Shown: piece by piece, positions 14,538 to 22,500 of the stretch | How positions within the stretch are numbered: position 1 is the first letter of the stretch | Layout: the number at the start of each line of letters is the position of its first letter | From: Prorocentrum cordatum | Taxonomy: Eukaryota > Sar > Dinophyceae > Prorocentrales > Prorocentraceae | NCBI GenBank assembly: GCA_963575745.1 | Contig: CAUYUJ010000861.1 | Location: 1 to 22,500, forward strand | Direction: 5' to 3' | DNA length: 22,500 nucleotides | Translations under genes and position numbers: made by a program | The notes under the pieces: generated by a model | Seen by the model: the letters and a program-made list of their open reading frames with translations, nothing else | Database searches by the model: none | Told to the model about the DNA's origin: nothing

Positions 14538-15460
14538 ACATCACCCCGCCGGGTCACCGGGTCACCGGGTCACTGGGTCAGCTGACCCACCCCACCGGGT
14601 CAGCGGGTCACTGGGTCAGCTGACCCACCCCACCGGGCCACCGGGTCACCGGGTCAGCTGACCCACCCCACCAGGTCACCGGGTCACCGGGTCAGCTGAC
14701 CCACCTCGCCGGGTCACCAGGTCACCAGGTCACGGGGCCAGCTGACCCACCCCACCGGTTCACCGGGTCACCGGGTCAGCTGACCCACCCCACCGGATCA
14801 CCGGGTCACTGGGTCACCGGGTCAGCTGACCCACCCCACCGGGTCACCGGGTCACCGGGTCAGCTGACCCACCCGGTGCACCGGGTCACCGGGTCAGCTG
14901 ACCCACCCCACCAGGTCACCGAATCACTGCGGGTCACCGGGTCAGCTGACCCACCCCACCGGGTCACCGGGTCACTGGGTCACCCGCGGGTCAGCTGACC
15001 CACCCCACCGGGTCACCGGGTCACCGGGTCACCGGGTCAGCTGACCCACCGGGTCACCGGGTCACCAGGTCAGCTGACCCACCCCACCGGGTCACCGGGT
15101 CAGCTGACCCACCCCGCCGGGTCACCGGGTCAGCTGGCCCACCCCACCGGGTCACCGGGTCACCGGGTCAGTCGACCCACCCCACCGGGTCACCGGGTCA
15201 CCGGGTCAACTGACCCACCCCACAGGGTCATTGGGTCGCTGGGTCATTGAGTCTTGACCAGCCCCACAGGGACACTTGGTCACCGGGTCAATTGACACCC
15301 GGGGTCACGGAGCCACCAGGCCACCGGGTCACCAGGGTCACCAGGTCACCGGATCATACGGTTCCGAGCCACCGGGTCACGGGTAGGGTCGCCGAGTCAC
15401 CAGGTCACCAGGTCACCGGGTCAGCGGGTCATCACCGGGTCATGACCCGGTGACCAGACA
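14538..15460. repeat. Minisatellite of CCGGGTCA units and GGGTCAGCTGACCC palindromes
   Basis: An 8-bp subunit, CACCGGGT, occurs one to four times, then CAGCTGACCCACCCCAC, giving compound units of about 32-50 bp. The centre GGGTCAGCTGACCC is a perfect 14-bp palindrome. About fourteen exact CAGCTGACCC cores lie before 15120. From about 15170 to 15460 the array decays, and the palindrome core is replaced by variants such as CAGTCGACCC and CAATTGACAC. Confidence 0.97.
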
Positions 15461-15483
15461 ACCGGGTCCATTAACCCACACAG

Positions 15484-15607
15484 CTGATACACCGATCCAT
15501 TGTCGTCATCGACATCATCATCATCGTCATCATCCACATCGTCACCATCATCGTCATCATCCACACCATCATCATAATCCTATCCACGTCATCACCATCA
15601 GCATCCG

Positions 15608-15682
<75 letters not shown>

Positions 15683-15791
15683 CGTCGCCGTCATCATCAT
15701 TATCATCGTCATCACCGTCATCATCATTTTCATTTTCCGCCTCAGCATCATCATCATCATTATCATCACGATCATCCGCATCATCATCATC

Positions 15792-15848
<57 letters not shown>

Positions 15849-15868
15849 GTCATCATCATCATCAGAGT
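15484..15868. repeat. (CAT/ATC)n microsatellite inside the minisatellite
   Basis: CATCATCATC with CAC, CGT and TTT interruptions. It includes a pure run of more than 20 repeats near 15608-15680 and a short unique insert (TTTTCATTTTCCGCCTCAGC, about 15726-15746). Poly-Ile/His and poly-Asp/Met frames are artefacts. Confidence 0.97.
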
Positions 15869-15929
15869 GTGGTCTGGGGGTGGGTTCCTTTTCGGCGGGT
15901 TCAAAGTAATGACAACAACCCATCTTAAG

Positions 15930-16425
15930 ATATGGGTCACCAGGTCAGCTGACCCACCCCACCGGGTCACCGGGTCACCAGGTCAGCTGACCCACCCCAC
16001 CGGGTCACCGGGTCACCGGGTCACCGGGTCAGCTGACCCACCCCACCGGGTCACCGGGTCACCGGGTCAGCTGACCCACCGGTGGGTCACCGGGTCACTG
16101 GGTCGCCGGGTCAGCTGACCCACCCCACCGTGTCACCGGGTCACCGGGTCACCCGCGGCAGCTGGCCCACCCCACCGGGTCACCGGGTCACCAGGTCGCC
16201 GGGTCAGCTGACCCACCCCATCGGGTCACCGGGTCACCGGGTCACCGGGTCAGCTGACCCATGCCACCGGGTCACCGGGTCACCGGGTCAGCTGATCCAC
16301 CCCACCGGGTCACCGGGTCACCGGGTCAGCTGACCCACCCCTCCGGGTCACCGGGTCACCGGGTCAGCTGACCCACCCCACCGGATCACCGGGTCACCGG
16401 GTCACCAGGTCACCGGGTCAGCCAC
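15930..16425. repeat. Minisatellite of CCGGGTCA/GGGTCAGCTGACCC units, second block
   Basis: The same unit as 14538-15460 in the same orientation, resuming about 60 bp after the CAT tract. About nine exact CAGCTGACCC cores plus variants (CAGCTGGCCC, CAGCTGATCC). One block seems to have been split by expansion or insertion of the CAT tract and its unique flank. Confidence 0.95.
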
Positions 16426-16464
16426 CGACCCAATTTGAAAAGAAAACCTCTAGTTCACATGCAC

Positions 16465-16625
16465 TCGGAAATCCACAGCGAGAGCGTGACTCCTGAATGT
16501 CGAGGGCGCGGCGTATGGATAAATTGCGAGGAGGTCCCACGCGAGAGCGCGATTCCGGAATATAGTTGAGGAAGTCCCGCGCGCGAGCGCGATTTGGGAA
16601 TACATTGCGCGGAAGTATCAGGCGG
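16465..16625. repeat. Degenerate ~41-60-bp repeat, three units
   Basis: Units share GCGAGAGCG(C/T)GA(C/T)T..GGAATA...TTG.G..GAAGT/GAGGT followed by CCC(A/G)CGCG. The clearest pair begins at about 16538 and 16578. Confidence 0.6.
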
Positions 16626-16662
16626 GAGCCGTTGTTGTCGTAGTTCAACAGTGAGAGCTCAA

Positions 16663-16683
16663 CAGCAGCAGCAGCAGCAGCAG
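16663..16683. repeat. (CAG)7 microsatellite
   Basis: Seven perfect CAG triplets followed by CAACCACAG. It is read as polyQ in an open frame starting at about 16594, but that frame then becomes poly-Arg through the next microsatellite, so I do not call a gene. Confidence 0.9.
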
Positions 16684-16784
16684 CAACCACAGGAAATCAT
16701 AAACGGAGCGCTCTCCCAGCAGCCGGGCGGCACCGCGGTCCAGCGCACTCCGGCGGCTGGGCCGCCCGCCTCGGCCTCGGCGGG

Positions 16785-16857
16785 CGAGGGCGGCCGACGG
16801 CGGCGGCGGCGACGACGAGGACGACGACGACGGCGAGGACGCCGCCGCCGCCGCAGC

Positions 16858-16903
<46 letters not shown>

Positions 16904-16927
16904 TACGACTACGACGACGACGACGAC

Positions 16928-16969
<42 letters not shown>

Positions 16970-17092
16970 AGTGAGGACGGTGAGGGCGGCGAGGACGAGG
17001 AGGACGATGAGGACGGCGACGACGGCAAGGACGGTGAGGGCGGCGACGGCGAGGAGGCGAACGAGGCGAATGATGACGACGAGGGGTTCCGA
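16785..17092. repeat. (GAC/CGA)n tract, readable as an acidic Asp/Glu frame
   Basis: GAC/CGA/ACG triplets with scattered GGC, TAC and GAG. In one + frame (open from about 16703) it gives a ~100-residue Asp/Glu run ending EANEANDDDEGFR before a TAG at 17093-17095. The interruptions in the second half mostly give Asp, Glu, Gly or Ala, which is compatible with an acidic protein tail but also with simple microsatellite decay. Confidence 0.85.
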
Positions 17093-17095
17093 TAG

Positions 17096-17385
17096 CGAGG
17101 CACCAGGCTTGAGAAGGAGATTCGTAAGAAGCTGACAGAGAGATCAGCGATGCGAGCGGATGGGGGCGGGCTTGCAAAACCTGTTGCATACCTTCTCGCC
17201 ATGCCAAACTCATGGCCGGCGCGTCGTATTCACCTGCCAAGGTTTCGCGCGGTCTTGCGCCGTTCCATCGCTTTGTTTTACACGCACATCGTTTGATCGC
17301 GCGCGTGTTGGGCGACGGCGGCCCGCGTACACCCAGCGCTGCTTCTGGACCTGATTCCGATGGCAAGATCAGTTCTCTTCCTCCT
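17096..17385. other. Unassigned sequence after the acidic tract
   Basis: The acidic frame stays open for 66 codons beyond its TAG (GTRLEKEIRKKLTERSAMRA... to TGA at about 17294), but no domain is recognisable. Otherwise nothing is seen here. Confidence 0.3.
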
Positions 17386-17450
17386 CCCCGCCACCACCAC
17401 CACCACCACCGCCATCATCAGCATCATTACCATCTTGACCATCACCCCTG
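17386..17450. repeat. (CAC)n/(CAT)n microsatellite
   Basis: Pure CAC/ACC run at about 17390-17410, then CATCATCAGCATCATTACCATC. The surrounding 17450-17540 is C/T-rich with further CATCATCCTCATCC words. Confidence 0.9.
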
Positions 17451-17539
17451 CTCGTCACCCCCCCATTATCCCTCATCATCCTCATCCACCTCCTTCTTTC
17501 GACTCCCCTCTGCTTCTCGCCCTGTTCCGTCTCCTCCAC

Positions 17540-17790
17540 CTCTCTTATTCGTTGAGTGTGGCATCGCGGATGGCTTTCACGGAGGTCAGCGTTCGACAGG
17601 CCAGCCCGTGAGGCTAGACCCTACTGGTTCAGTGCCCCCCCCCCCAGCCTCCAACGGGACCCTTGGAGTCCCCCTTGGAGGGACCCGAAGCAAGGTCGGC
17701 CCAGCGAGGAGTTTCGCGATCGGGTTGGTTGTGTTTCCTCTGCGCGCGATTGGGGCGCAGTGCGGGATTCTCCCGCCTACACCTTAGGCG
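17540..17790. other. GC-rich sequence with no gene recognised
   Basis: Contains a C13-type run (about 17634-17646) and an imperfect dyad, GGGACCCTTGGAGTCCCCCTTGGAGGGACCC. Open frames here overlap in all phases and show no domain. Confidence 0.4.
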
Positions 17791-17933
17791 ATGCTTAAGA
17801 AAACCAAAGTTTTCGGCCAGAGTCTCGATTATTCTTAACGTTTCAATGTAAATCCTAAGATTTTAATACAAATGTTGGGGTTTTATTGAAGTTCTGAGAC
17901 TATGAATTTCTTAACCCATGATTTCTTAAGCAT
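17791..17933. mobile_element. MITE-like 143-bp AT-rich segment with 12-bp terminal inverted repeats
   Basis: ATGCTTAAGAAA (17791-17802) and TTTCTTAAGCAT (17922-17933) are exact reverse complements. The interior is AT-rich in a GC-rich setting and repeats TTCTTAA words (about 17832 and 17908). No coding capacity. I see no clear target-site duplication (flanks GGCG and TTCG), so the mobile-element label is inference. Confidence 0.5.
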
Positions 17934-18067
17934 TTCGCAGGGTGTACAACACGGGCGCCCGCCACGTCCCGGCCACCAGCGGAGAATGCTCCCCGCATGG
18001 GCCACGGCGCGGGAGGCCGCTGTCTCTGCCCACCACGGGCAGGAGCGCCCAGAGAGCCGTCGGCCTC

Positions 18068-18245
18068 GTTTCACCGATCCCCGTCCCCATCACCATGCCC
18101 TTCGAGACCCCCACCAGACTACCACCCCCAGTTGGGGATCCCACGCCTCGAAACCCGAAGGGAACGACCTACATCCCCATCTGGGGGGGGGGAAATCGGC
18201 CAGTGGGGCCCAGGCCAGGCCGCCGGGGATGGGGATCGGTGAAAC
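18068..18245. mobile_element. 178-bp segment bounded by 21-bp inverted repeats
   Basis: The arms, 18068-18088 (GTTTCACCGATCCCC...) and 18225-18245 (...GGGGATCGGTGAAAC), pair at 20 of 21 positions. Pairing stops sharply on both sides. The interior is GC-rich with a second small dyad (ACCCCCAGTTGGGGATCCC) and a G9 run. No coding capacity and no obvious target duplication. Confidence 0.5.
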
Positions 18246-18392
18246 GATACTCAAGCAGGGATCCACCAGAGCTGCAGGGCCCAGATCACCGGTCAAAACA
18301 AATCATTTTGTAGATAAGATGCGCGCCCAGCCCCTCCATGATCAGACGTACTCGTAGATGAAAAGAGTGCTTGCGATTACTTCCCAGCCCAC

Positions 18393-18443
18393 GCCAACGT
18401 CAACGTCAACGCCAACGTCAACGTCAACGTCAACGCCAACGCC
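18393..18443. repeat. (ACGYCA)n hexanucleotide repeat, about 8 units
   Basis: ACGCCA and ACGTCA alternate without interruption. It is read as Thr-Ser/Thr-Pro or Arg-Gln dipeptides in open frames that have no other support. Confidence 0.9.
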
Positions 18444-18449
18444 AGGAGG

Positions 18450-20742
18450 CAGCCACACGCTTGGTCAGCGACTACCCCACGGACGCGCGCAGGTACGTAG
18501 GTCAATGGTTTGGATTGGCACGGTTGGATTTCTCAGATTCGGAACGTGAACCTGCAACAGCTGAGCATACGAAGTGCCATGGCCGACACCTCCGAGAAGG
18601 CTGGTCGTGGAGCTCGTGGGCGCGCTCTGCACAGCTCGCCTGAGGCCGCCTTACCAGTGATCAGGCGCCTTGCCAGTGTTGCACAGATCGATCACGTCAC
18701 CGACGGCGCTGGCCGAGGAACTGATCATCAAAGGGCGCACGTTGTTTCATCCTAGATGTTAGAGTGGTGCTAGGGCCTCCAGCTGGCATTATCATTGGTG
18801 TGAGAAGGAGCTGGGTCGTGGTAACCTTTCCCGCGCTCGCGCTTTCGATCGCATCCGAGGCGCTGCCGAGACAGAGCCCCTGCCACAGCCGACGGAGCCC
18901 GTGCGCCGGGCCGCATCCCACGCCGCGAGGCCCAGGGGTTGCCAAGGGATCGGCCGCCTGTCGCCGTTGGAGGTCGACGGCCGTCCGCCAGACGGGTTGT
19001 CCGAGCGGGCCGCCATCCTGAATGGCGTTGAGGAGTGTCTTCGCATGGCCCTGGCAGCTGATGACCGCCATCGGGCGCATATGGGCCGAAGAGTCCGGCG
19101 GGGGTCGCATCCCTGGCACGATGGGCAGCGTCACTCTGTTCTTAGACATGCAATTGTGTTCAGGTCCCAGGACATTGGCGCAGCATGATTGTTCCTTGAA
19201 GGCGCTCCAGCCGACGAGGAGCGCGGCCCCAGGATGGCGCGGCGGACGCGACTCCCCCCCTGCATGACCTAGTACATACTCGAGATGAGCAACCTCGCCC
19301 ACCCGACGGTTGACATGATATTGCGGACCGACGATTTGTTTCAATACGCGGTGGGCTCGCTAACGTTTGTCAAGAAGGAATGTGTCCAGGTTATCTCTCG
19401 GCCAGCCTCGAAGTAGATCAGGTCGACCCTCGGGCTGCTCCGAAGAGCGCGATGATCCGCTTGCGACATCGCGACGCTCGCGAGGTCGCAAGTCGTCTAG
19501 CTCGATGAGGGGTCAAGGCGATGACGGTTCTGCAAGCAGGGCGCCCCGCGGTCGACTCGGGGGCGGAGCGACGCGCGAGGGGCACGGCGCGCAAGAGGGC
19601 GTCCGGGGCCTCGAGCGCGAATGCCACGATCGAGCGCTTCGCCCGCGCGGCTCGGAAGCACCGCCACTGCGGTGCGCCTCGAGCGTGCCAGGGCCCAGCC
19701 GGGCGGGCCACTGCGGGCGCCAGATCCGCGGAGCGCCCGGGGGCGCTCTGATCGGGATGAGGAGGCAGCTCGGTCACATCGCCAGTTCAGCTCGTCGTGG
19801 GACGTGCTGGACATCTGTCCTAGACCTTCGACGCCCCGCCATCGACCCTGGCAATCGGCCCCGAGTTGACCTCGCCGCGTTCCGGCACGCCACGTGGGCT
19901 CCGGAACCCAGGCTTCGCAGCGGGGCCAAGATGGCCCGGCTGAAGTTCGTCGACAAGCCCAGGCAGGCACCAGCTCATCAACGCAGCAGGCACAGTCGCG
20001 GCGCAGCAGGTGCAGCTGACGATTTTTTCTGCAGGCAGCGCGGGGCCCACTTGTGCCGACGGAGTGGGGTCCAGGCCAGCAGGATGCGAGGATCGCGAAG
20101 CTTTCAGCTTCGAGAGTTTGGGCCCCGCCGACGACGTTTCACCTCATCCCGACAAGTAAGAGCATATGAATTGGACTTAGCAGCGAAGGTCAGCCCCCGC
20201 GCGCTTTTGCGGTGCAGGTCGGGGAGGCGGGGTCGACAACAGACCCGGCCGACGTTTCCTACGGGCTGTAGACAAGGCCGAGCACTGCCATTAGGTGGCC
20301 GGGATGATGTCGCGCGTGGCCGTCGGAGGCAGTTGGCCGACACAGGCGGCGGATTCTAGATGAGAGCGGAGGAGAGCACCCATCCGATTTGCGCCTGCGC
20401 CGGGTGCGGCGAGTTTCCAGAGACGGCCTTCACCGAGTTTGGGGTTGCAGGTGCAGCGCGGGCCCCGCGGCCCACAGTGCATCAGACGCGCCGGCCCCGC
20501 AGGCGATGCGTCGGCGCGAGCGCGAGGCGCGCGCACGGCCGCGCGGCAATCTGCCAGCGGGCAGGACACGAGGCGAGCCTCCCGCCCAGGGTTTCGCACG
20601 CAAGGCCGGGGGAGCCGGGCGCCCTGCACTCGACCCCCGCCCCCCCCCGGCGTCGGCACGGGCCCTCCGTCCCTGAGTTGCCTGCGGCGATGCCATCCGA
20701 TGGTCAAGCAGTGGCGAAGCTTCCTGGCTCGCCTATAGCCCT
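18450..20742. other. About 2.3 kb GC-rich sequence with no gene recognised
   Basis: Long open frames occur on both strands (for example + 19367-20359, Arg/Ser-rich, and - 18697-19344), but none shows a domain I recognise and they overlap one another, as expected from GC-rich sequence with few stops. One short frame, ATG 18579 to TAG 18755 (MADTSEKAGRGARGRALHSS), follows a plausible TTTCTCAG acceptor and encodes a small basic peptide. Coding is possible but unproven. No tandem repeat, tRNA or other RNA gene seen. Confidence 0.35.
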
Positions 20743-20887
20743 GCCAGACAATGTTCTGAGAACCGTTTGTGGTTTCCACGATATGTTCTTAGAACATTTC
20801 TGGCGGAGTCTGTCTTGTTTTATCACATCGGGTTTATGTCCTAAGAACATTGTTTTTGTTCTTAGAACACTTGTGGGTTCTACGAAC
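20743..20887. repeat. Cluster of five GTTCTNNGAAC-type palindromes
   Basis: The motifs are TGTTCTGAGAACC (20752-20764), ATGTTCTTAGAACAT (20783-20797), ATGTCCTAAGAACAT (20836-20850), TGTTCTTAGAACA (20857-20869) and GTTCTACGAAC (20877-20887). The first two are embedded in a longer inverted repeat, GCCAGACAATGTTCT (20743-20757) and AGAACATTTCTGGC (20791-20804), which differs by one base insertion. The stretch is AT-rich in a GC-rich setting. It could be a small foldback element or a binding-site cluster. Confidence 0.75.
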
Positions 20888-20899
20888 ATTTCGTGGTAG

Positions 20900-21900
20900 G
20901 ACTAGAGGAATGCCAGGACGGTCGGTCTCTGCTCAAGATGGGGGGGGGCTCGCGAGATGGCCGTATCAGGAGAGTCGCATTCGGTTCAGCTGGGGCCCAG
21001 AGCGCCCCCCTTCTTCCAGGCGAGCGCGGCCCCGCGGAGCTCCCTCCCTGGGAAGAGCCAGTCGGCCCCCGGGGGGGGGTTGGCGGCGCCGCTGGCTGAT
21101 GCTTCTTCTGAGTGTGGCCCCGTGTATGTCGCGAACTCTCGGGCGGCCAGAGGGGGGCGGCGCGGGCGAGCCTTTCGCGAGCCTCGCGGTGAGAACGGCC
21201 ACCTCCGGAAGAACATTTCGCCCCCTCGAGGGGCAGCGCAAACTCTCGCAGACGACTGCCCTGCAAGCGGCCTCCCACGTGTCGGGGGGGCAGCATGATC
21301 GGGCCGCAATTCCTTTTTGGGTGCTCGTGGCAGCGAGGCCGCCGACGAGAATGACCTCGCAGGTCAGGAATTGGGCGCGCGCGCGCGGTTCGAGACATCG
21401 CGTTGCCGAGACCGGGTTCAAGGCCCGACTTGCGCGCAGACGCCATCTGCGCGATGCTTTCGAAGCTGTCGTTGCCGAGGAGCGTTTGCCGCACAGGGAA
21501 AAAAAGGTCTGCCCTCCCCGTTTCTCTGCTGCTTCACTCGCTTTCTTCGTGCCCCAGCACGTCTTCGCTGCTAAGGGCAAGAGTTGCTGGCGGTGCACTG
21601 GTCGCGCATCCGAAGGCAGGCTGCCCGAGTGGAGAGCCCACGCGTCGACATGGTGCCGCAGACGGGGGGGGGCGGGGGGGGCGACGGATGCGCGTGGGAG
21701 GAAGGCGATCCCACCTTTCTCGCGACTTGCTGCGCAGCGCGCGTGGATTCGATGGGAGTGTTCAACTCGGGCCTGGATTGGCCGAGCCCCGTCTGGCCTC
21801 CCACACACCAACGCGAGTCATTTATATGCTGGGAATCCAGATGGGAGCATTGGCTGAACTGCTCAACCCCGTAGTTTCACGATGATCAGACACTGGCACG
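20900..21900. other. About 1 kb GC-rich sequence with no gene recognised
   Basis: One + frame (20850-21857) and one - frame (20966-21811) are both open over almost the whole stretch. They lie opposite each other, are Arg/Ala/Pro-rich and contain no recognisable domain, so I call neither. Several G-runs (20940, 21070, 21285, 21665) interrupt the region. Confidence 0.4.
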
Positions 21901-21901
21901 G

Positions 21902-21926
21902 CCAGCGGCTAGGACCTAGCCGCTGG
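21902..21926. other. Perfect 25-bp palindrome (12-bp arms, central A)
   Basis: CCAGCGGCTAGG (21902-21913), A, CCTAGCCGCTGG (21915-21926). Every pair matches. A one-base centre is too tight for an RNA hairpin loop but suits a DNA cruciform, a dimeric protein site or two abutting inverted ends. Confidence 0.9.
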
Positions 21927-21978
21927 TCGGGAGCTCTGGGGCCGCGTGCACGGTTTCCCCCGGGGCCGTAGGCGACCC

Positions 21979-22021
21979 GAGGAGGAGGAGGAGGAGGAGG
22001 AGGAGGAGGAGGAGGAGGAGG
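21979..22021. repeat. (GGA)14 microsatellite
   Basis: A pure GAG/GGA run. The complementary CCT tract begins about 200 bp downstream. Confidence 0.95.
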
Positions 22022-22220
22022 CTAGGTAATGTCACTTCGCTTCGCAATAGGTCCATTCCATTCCGCCCCATTCCCAGTTGAAGTCGCCCCCATGGACACA
22101 TCCTGGCGCGCTCCGTGGGCGTACGTTCGAGGGAGCCCCGTCGGCGTGACGAGAAGCCTCCCAGAGGCTCACATATCCGGAGAACGCCAACATCCCGCAT
22201 TCCTTTCCCCCTACAGTTCC
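22022..22220. other. Unassigned sequence between purine and pyrimidine tracts
   Basis: About 200 bp of unique sequence with CCATTCCATTCCGCCCCATTCC near 22052. No ORF with a recognisable domain and no RNA gene seen. Confidence 0.4.
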
Positions 22221-22398
22221 CGCTCCTCCTCCTCCTCATCATCATTATTTCCTCCTTCTCCCCCTCCCCCTCCTCATTTTTCTTCGTCCTCCTCCTCCTC
22301 CTCCTCCTCCTCCTGCCCGCCTCCTCCTCCCCTCCTCCTCCTCCTCCTCTCCTCCTCCTCCTCCTCTCCTCCTCCCCCCCCCCCCCGTCTCCTCCTCA
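22221..22398. repeat. (CCT/CTC)n tract with a C13 run
   Basis: CTCCTCCTCC blocks with CATCATCATTATTT and TTTTTCTTCG interruptions, ending CCTCC followed by C13 (about 22374-22386) and GTCTCCTCCTC. C/T-rich sequence continues more weakly to about 22470. Confidence 0.93.
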
Positions 22399-22500
22399 AC
22401 ATCCCCTTCCCTCCGATTCCCTGTCTCTCATCTTTCTTGTCCACCTCGCCATCCCCCCTCCCTCCTTTCGCGCAGAGTCGGCACTCACATGGAGCACGTT

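Noticed and set aside
14538-16425. CRISPR-like regular repeats
   Set aside because: Spacers are themselves repeats of CCGGGTCA and the unit length varies; the setting is eukaryotic.
19367-20359. 330-codon + strand ORF
   Set aside because: Arg/Ser/Gly-rich with no domain and overlapped by long frames in other phases and on the other strand; typical of GC-rich non-coding DNA.
20743-20887. Heat-shock element cluster
   Set aside because: Heat-shock elements need TTCnnGAA with two-base spacing; here TTC and GAA are three bases apart in each motif.
20850-21857. 335-codon + ORF and the opposing 281-codon - ORF
   Set aside because: Both are open over the same bases, neither has a recognisable domain, and the + frame starts inside the palindrome cluster.

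Overview
This is nuclear DNA from a eukaryote, most likely a dinoflagellate. It is GC-rich and crowded with simple-sequence and tandem repeats, and the recognisable coding sequence is all on the + strand. The dinoflagellate call rests on four things. A near-intact relict of the dinoflagellate spliced leader lies at 5233-5254. An intron at 13270-13364 has a non-canonical GA donor and the AGG/AGG boundary typical of the group. There are two copies of a large transposase-like protein, and two further protein types, that I recall (from memory, no search run) as repeated families in dinoflagellate genomes. I cannot name the species; the repeat style suggests a large free-living genome such as Prorocentrum.

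Layout. 1-890 is a TAG microsatellite. 948-1805 is the C-terminal fragment of a DDE transposase-like gene (copy 1). 1884-3141 is an 89-bp tandem array of about 14 units. 3160-5020 holds microsatellites, an AT-rich island, a perfect hairpin and several short minisatellites. 5148-6230 is a disordered Ser/Pro/Ala-rich ORF carrying the relict spliced leader. 6231-6545 and 11162-11469 are two direct copies of a ~310-bp dispersed repeat. Between them lie a polyQ/Lys-rich protein gene (6709-8653, one frameshift) and a RING-like/zinc-finger protein gene (9656-10991, two frameshifts). 11796-13844 is a near full-length transposase-like gene (copy 2) with four frameshifts and one intron. 13980-14535 is an AT-rich island. 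14538-16425 is a minisatellite built round the palindrome GGGTCAGCTGACCC, split by a CAT microsatellite. 16430-22500 has no gene I can identify, but carries several small inverted-repeat structures (17791-17933, 18068-18245, 20743-20887, 21902-21926) and acidic-codon, CAC, GGA and CCT microsatellites.

How the parts may fit. The three protein families follow one another on one strand over about 7 kb (6709-13844), possibly with the 5148 ORF as a fourth member. A multi-gene mobile element, or a decayed cluster of such elements, is the most economical reading, but this is inference: I could not define element termini. Seven single-base-type reading-frame breaks run through these genes, several at short homopolymers. 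They mean either pseudogenes or long-read assembly errors, and this window alone cannot decide between the two.
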